From NCBI GenBank assembly GCA_039683095.1, contig JBDKSB010000003.1, positions 62,001 to 126,000 of the forward strand: 64,000 nucleotides of DNA, given 5' to 3'. The translations under genes were made by a program, and so were the position numbers. Position 1 is the stretch's first letter; every line of letters begins with the position of its first letter. Below are positions 61,335 through 64,000 of this stretch, piece by piece. The notes beneath the pieces are model-generated. The model was not told the DNA's origin. It ran no database searches and saw nothing but the letters and a program-made list of their open reading frames with translations. The DNA comes from Acidobacteriota bacterium. GTDB taxonomy: Bacteria; Acidobacteriota; Aminicenantia; Aminicenantales; Saccharicenantaceae.

Positions 61335-64000
61335 CGGCCCCGCGGGATCGGCCGCGGCGCGGCCGAGGCGGCGCCCGGCCCCTGAAGCCCGAAGCGGGGG
61401 CCGAGGCCGCGCCGTCTCCCGCCATCCTGGTGATCCTGTTCGTCCTGCTCGTCGCCGGCATCTCGGCCATCGGCATCACGGTCTTTCAGAACTTCCGGGC
61501 GAGGTTCCTGGCCCAGGCGCAAACGATGCTCGACTCCATCTCCAGCCTCAAGGCCAGGGAACTCCAGGACTGGCGGCAGGACCTGCTGGCGGACGCGGAC
61601 ATCTTGTATCGCAACGCCGCCTTCGTCGAGGCGGTGCGGCGCGGCCTGTCGGATCAGGCCGGGGGCCGGGCCCTGCTTCACGATTGGCTCGACCACTTCC
61701 TGACCTCGGGGCGCTATGACCGGGTCTCCATCGTTGACCGGCACGGTTTCGAGATCTTCTGTGTCCAGGGAGAGCTCCAGGGCCTTCCCGCCTGCCCGGC
61801 CCGGGAGATCGAAGCCAGCCTCGGGAAGGGAAGGGTGGCCTTCCTGGATTTCTGGCGGGACCGCACTCCAGGAGGCGTTCGCTTGGCGCTCCTCGTCCCC
61901 ATCCTCGGTCTCGCCCCCGCGCCGGACGAGGCCGGGACGCCGGCCTGCGTCGTCCTGCGCGTCGACCCTCGCCGGAGCCTCTTCCCGCTCATCCGGCAGT
62001 GGCCCGGAGCGGAGCCCCGGGCCGAAACGTTCATCGTCCGGCGCGAGGGCGACGACATCCTCTATCTCAGCGATCTCGAGGACCGGCCGGACGCGGCCTT
62101 AGATCTGAGATCCCCCCTGGGCCGGCCCAACCTGCCTTCCGCCATAGCCGTGAAGGGAGGGGAGACCGTCATGGAGGGAGTGGACCGGCGGGGAGTGCCC
62201 GTCTTCGCGGCCGTGCGCCCCGTGCCCGGATCCCCCTGGTTCCTGGTGGTCCAGATGGCCAGATCCGAGGTCATCGCCGGGCTCCGGGAACGCCGCTGGC
62301 AGGCGATCGCCTTCACGGCGGCGCTCATCGTCCTCACCGGCACCGGCCTGGGCCTTGTCTGGCGGCGCCAGCGCGAGATATATTTCCGCGGCCAGGCCAG
62401 GTCGTCGGAACGGCTGCGGGAAAGCCTGGAGCGCTTCGAGTTCGTCAATCGCGCCTCTTCCGATATCATTTGGGACTGGGACCTCCGGACGGGGACGATC
62501 TGGTGGAATGACAATTTCGCGAGGCTCTTCGGCGGCACGGACGGGGAGACCCGGCAGGGCTACGGATCCTGGATCCGGCGGATCCATCCCGGTGACATCG
62601 GCCGGATCGAGGAGGGCCTCCGGGCGGCGATCGATTCCGGGGCCGCCTCGTGGTCGGGTCACTATCGGTTCCGGCGCGAGGACGGCGCCTACGCGGAGGT
62701 CGAGGACCAGGCCTATATCAGCCGTGACGGCGGGGGCCGGCCGTTCCGCCTGATCGGGGCGATGCGCGATGTCACGGAGAGTCACGCGGTCGTGGCCGCG
62801 CTCAAGGAGAGCGAGGAGCGTTATCGGCTTCTGACGGAACATGCCCCCATCGGGATCGTCCTTTATCGCGACCACAGGATCATCTTCGCCAACAAGGCCG
62901 CGCTGGGCCTGCTGGGCGCGGACTCGGAAGCGCAGGTCCTCGGCAAGTCCGTAGCGGACATCGTGCATCCCGGCTCGCTGGCCTCGGTCCGGGAGCGCCT
63001 TTTGAAGATGCAGTCCGGCGAGGACGGGCTCTTCTCCGCCGAGGACGTCTACGTGAGGCTGGACGGCAGCCCCATCGACCTCCAGATCATGGCCACGCCG
63101 CTCATCCTCGGGGGAAGCCCGGCCCTCCAGGTCCTCATCTCTGACATATCGGAGCGGAAGAAGTCGGAGAAGGAGATCCACTCCGCCCAGGCCGAGCTGA
63201 AGCGGCTGCTGGAAGAGGCCGTCCAGTCGCGCCGGGCCCTGCTCAGCGTGGCCGAGGACCAGAAGGCGGCGGAGGAGGAGGTCCGCCAGCTGAACGTCCA
63301 GCTGGAGCAGCGCGTCCGCGACCGCACCGCCCAGCTGGAGGCGGCCAACGCGGAGCTGGAAGCCTTCTCCTATTCAGTTTCCCACGATCTGCGCGCCCCG
63401 CTGAGGGCCATCAACGGCTACACCCGGATCCTGTTCGAGGACTACAAGCCGAGCCTCGACGAGAAGGGCCAGCGCATCTGCTCCGTCATCGGCGACAGCG
63501 CCCTCAACATGGGACAGCTGATCGACGCCCTCCTGGCGCTGTCCCGGCTGGGGCACTCGGAGATGCGGCTCTCGGCGATCGACATGAGAACGCTGGCCAA
63601 CTCGATCTTTTTCGAGCTGACCACGCCGGAGGCCCGGGCGAGGATCGACTTCCGGCTCGGGCCCCTGCCGGCGGCCGTCGGCGACCCGCACCTCATCCGC
63701 CAGGTCTGGACGAACCTCCTCTCCAACGCCCTCAAGTTCTCGGCGAAGAGGGACAGGCCGGTCATCGAGGTCAAGGGGGAGCGGGCGGGGCGGGAGAACG
63801 TCTATTCCGTGAAGGACAACGGCGTGGGATTCGACATGGCCTACGGGCACAAGCTCTTCGGCGTCTTCCAGCGCCTCCACAGCGCCGGGGAATTCGAGGG
63901 GACGGGCGTCGGCCTGGCCATCATCGAGCGCATCGTCCGCCGCCACGGCGGGCGGGCCTGGGCGGAGGGCAGTGTCGGAGAGGGGGCGACCTTCCATATC
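61331..64000 (+). CDS. Membrane-bound hybrid-free sensor histidine kinase, cut at the window end
   Basis: 890 residues are visible with no stop; the gene continues past the window. Helix 1 at about 31-53, an extracytoplasmic sensor (about 54-320, Cache-like), helix 2 at about 322-344, two PAS domains (about 365-490 and 490-615), a Glu/Gln-rich coiled coil, HisKA with the phospho-His685 (YSVSHDLRAPLRAINGY) and HATPase with NLLSNALKFSAK, DNGVGFD and GTGVGLAIIE. The HisKA type is that of bacteriophytochrome-like kinases. Partner response regulator not in the window. Confidence 0.9.
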   Translation, partial: MTAPRDRPRRGRGGARPLKPEAGAEAAPSPAILVILFVLLVAGISAIGITVFQNFRARFLAQAQTMLDSISSLKARELQDWRQDLLADADILYRNAAFVEAVRRGLSDQAGGRALLHDWLDHFLTSGRYDRVSIVDRHGFEIFCVQGELQGLPACPAREIEASLGKGRVAFLDFWRDRTPGGVRLALLVPILGLAPAPDEAGTPACVVLRVDPRRSLFPLIRQWPGAEPRAETFIVRREGDDILYLSDLEDRPDAALDLRSPLGRPNLPSAIAVKGGETVMEGVDRRGVPVFAAVRPVPGSPWFLVVQMARSEVIAGLRERRWQAIAFTAALIVLTGTGLGLVWRRQREIYFRGQARSSERLRESLERFEFVNRASSDIIWDWDLRTGTIWWNDNFARLFGGTDGETRQGYGSWIRRIHPGDIGRIEEGLRAAIDSGAASWSGHYRFRREDGAYAEVEDQAYISRDGGGRPFRLIGAMRDVTESHAVVAALKESEERYRLLTEHAPIGIVLYRDHRIIFANKAALGLLGADSEAQVLGKSVADIVHPGSLASVRERLLKMQSGEDGLFSAEDVYVRLDGSPIDLQIMATPLILGGSPALQVLISDISERKKSEKEIHSAQAELKRLLEEAVQSRRALLSVAEDQKAAEEEVRQLNVQLEQRVRDRTAQLEAANAELEAFSYSVSHDLRAPLRAINGYTRILFEDYKPSLDEKGQRICSVIGDSALNMGQLIDALLALSRLGHSEMRLSAIDMRTLANSIFFELTTPEARARIDFRLGPLPAAVGDPHLIRQVWTNLLSNALKFSAKRDRPVIEVKGERAGRENVYSVKDNGVGFDMAYGHKLFGVFQRLHSAGEFEGTGVGLAIIERIVRRHGGRAWAEGSVGEGATFHI

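Overview
The window is 64 kb of GC-rich DNA from one bacterial chromosome. The organism is a Gram-negative type: C-terminal-aromatic outer-membrane barrels, a TolC-family channel, many lipoproteins with a lipobox, a Tat signal and an MltD-like transglycosylase. The gene mix (many secreted glycosidases and peptidases, CHAT/TPR protein, PAS kinases) would fit a heterotroph of the Acidobacteriota/Aminicenantes kind, but that placement is inference. No tRNA, rRNA, CRISPR array, prophage or transposase gene was seen.

Layout. 1-693: end of the ribosomal/RNA polymerase operon (rpoA tail, rplQ, terminator). 796-4696: three exported murein enzymes (NlpC/P60, dipeptide epimerase, MltD-like). 4762-8395: an ATGA-coupled operon of C1 peptidase, CCA-type nucleotidyltransferase and galE. 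8553-11095: WHy protein, outer-membrane barrel, Sua5/TsaC. 11138-14878: larC-folE-metG operon. 14974-18213: methylthioadenosine phosphorylase, PfkB kinase and tryptophanase. 18227-22427: toast-rack lipoprotein, serine hydrolase and trpB2, the last preceded by a Trp-rich leader ORF. 22536-28405: GH172, deaminase, M28 peptidase, barrel, GH109. 28501-35828: TetR-controlled HlyD/ABC/TolC/ABC-2 efflux operon. 35876-43783: GH95, GH20, DUF486, GH5, CapA. 43788-46901: M20 hydrolase, Glu/Asp racemase and D-Ala-D-Ala-ligase-like ATP-grasp. 46976-51993: small Cys proteins, TPR-CHAT protein, anti-sigma and ECF sigma. 52156-56969: unassigned glycosidase-like protein plus a second GH95. 57045-59161: ruvB-queA. 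59469-64000: PAS/GAF protein plus a membrane histidine kinase cut by the window end.

How it works together. The secreted GH95, GH20, GH109, GH172 and GH5 enzymes suggest feeding on fucosylated, amino-sugar-rich glycans. Murein fragments look as if they are cut and epimerised outside the cytoplasm. Tryptophan is handled by tnaA (to indole) and trpB2 (from indole).

The most notable signals are regulatory: (i) a 29-residue ORF with four Trp, behind a consensus promoter, upstream of trpB2, with a segment complementary to the trpB2 ribosome-binding site; (ii) repeated sigma70-like promoters whose -10 box lies only 6-9 bases before the start codon, implying leaderless mRNAs; (iii) a TPR-CHAT gene whose reading frame seems to begin at AUA; (iv) an identical 10-bp palindrome upstream of two glycosidase transcription units.
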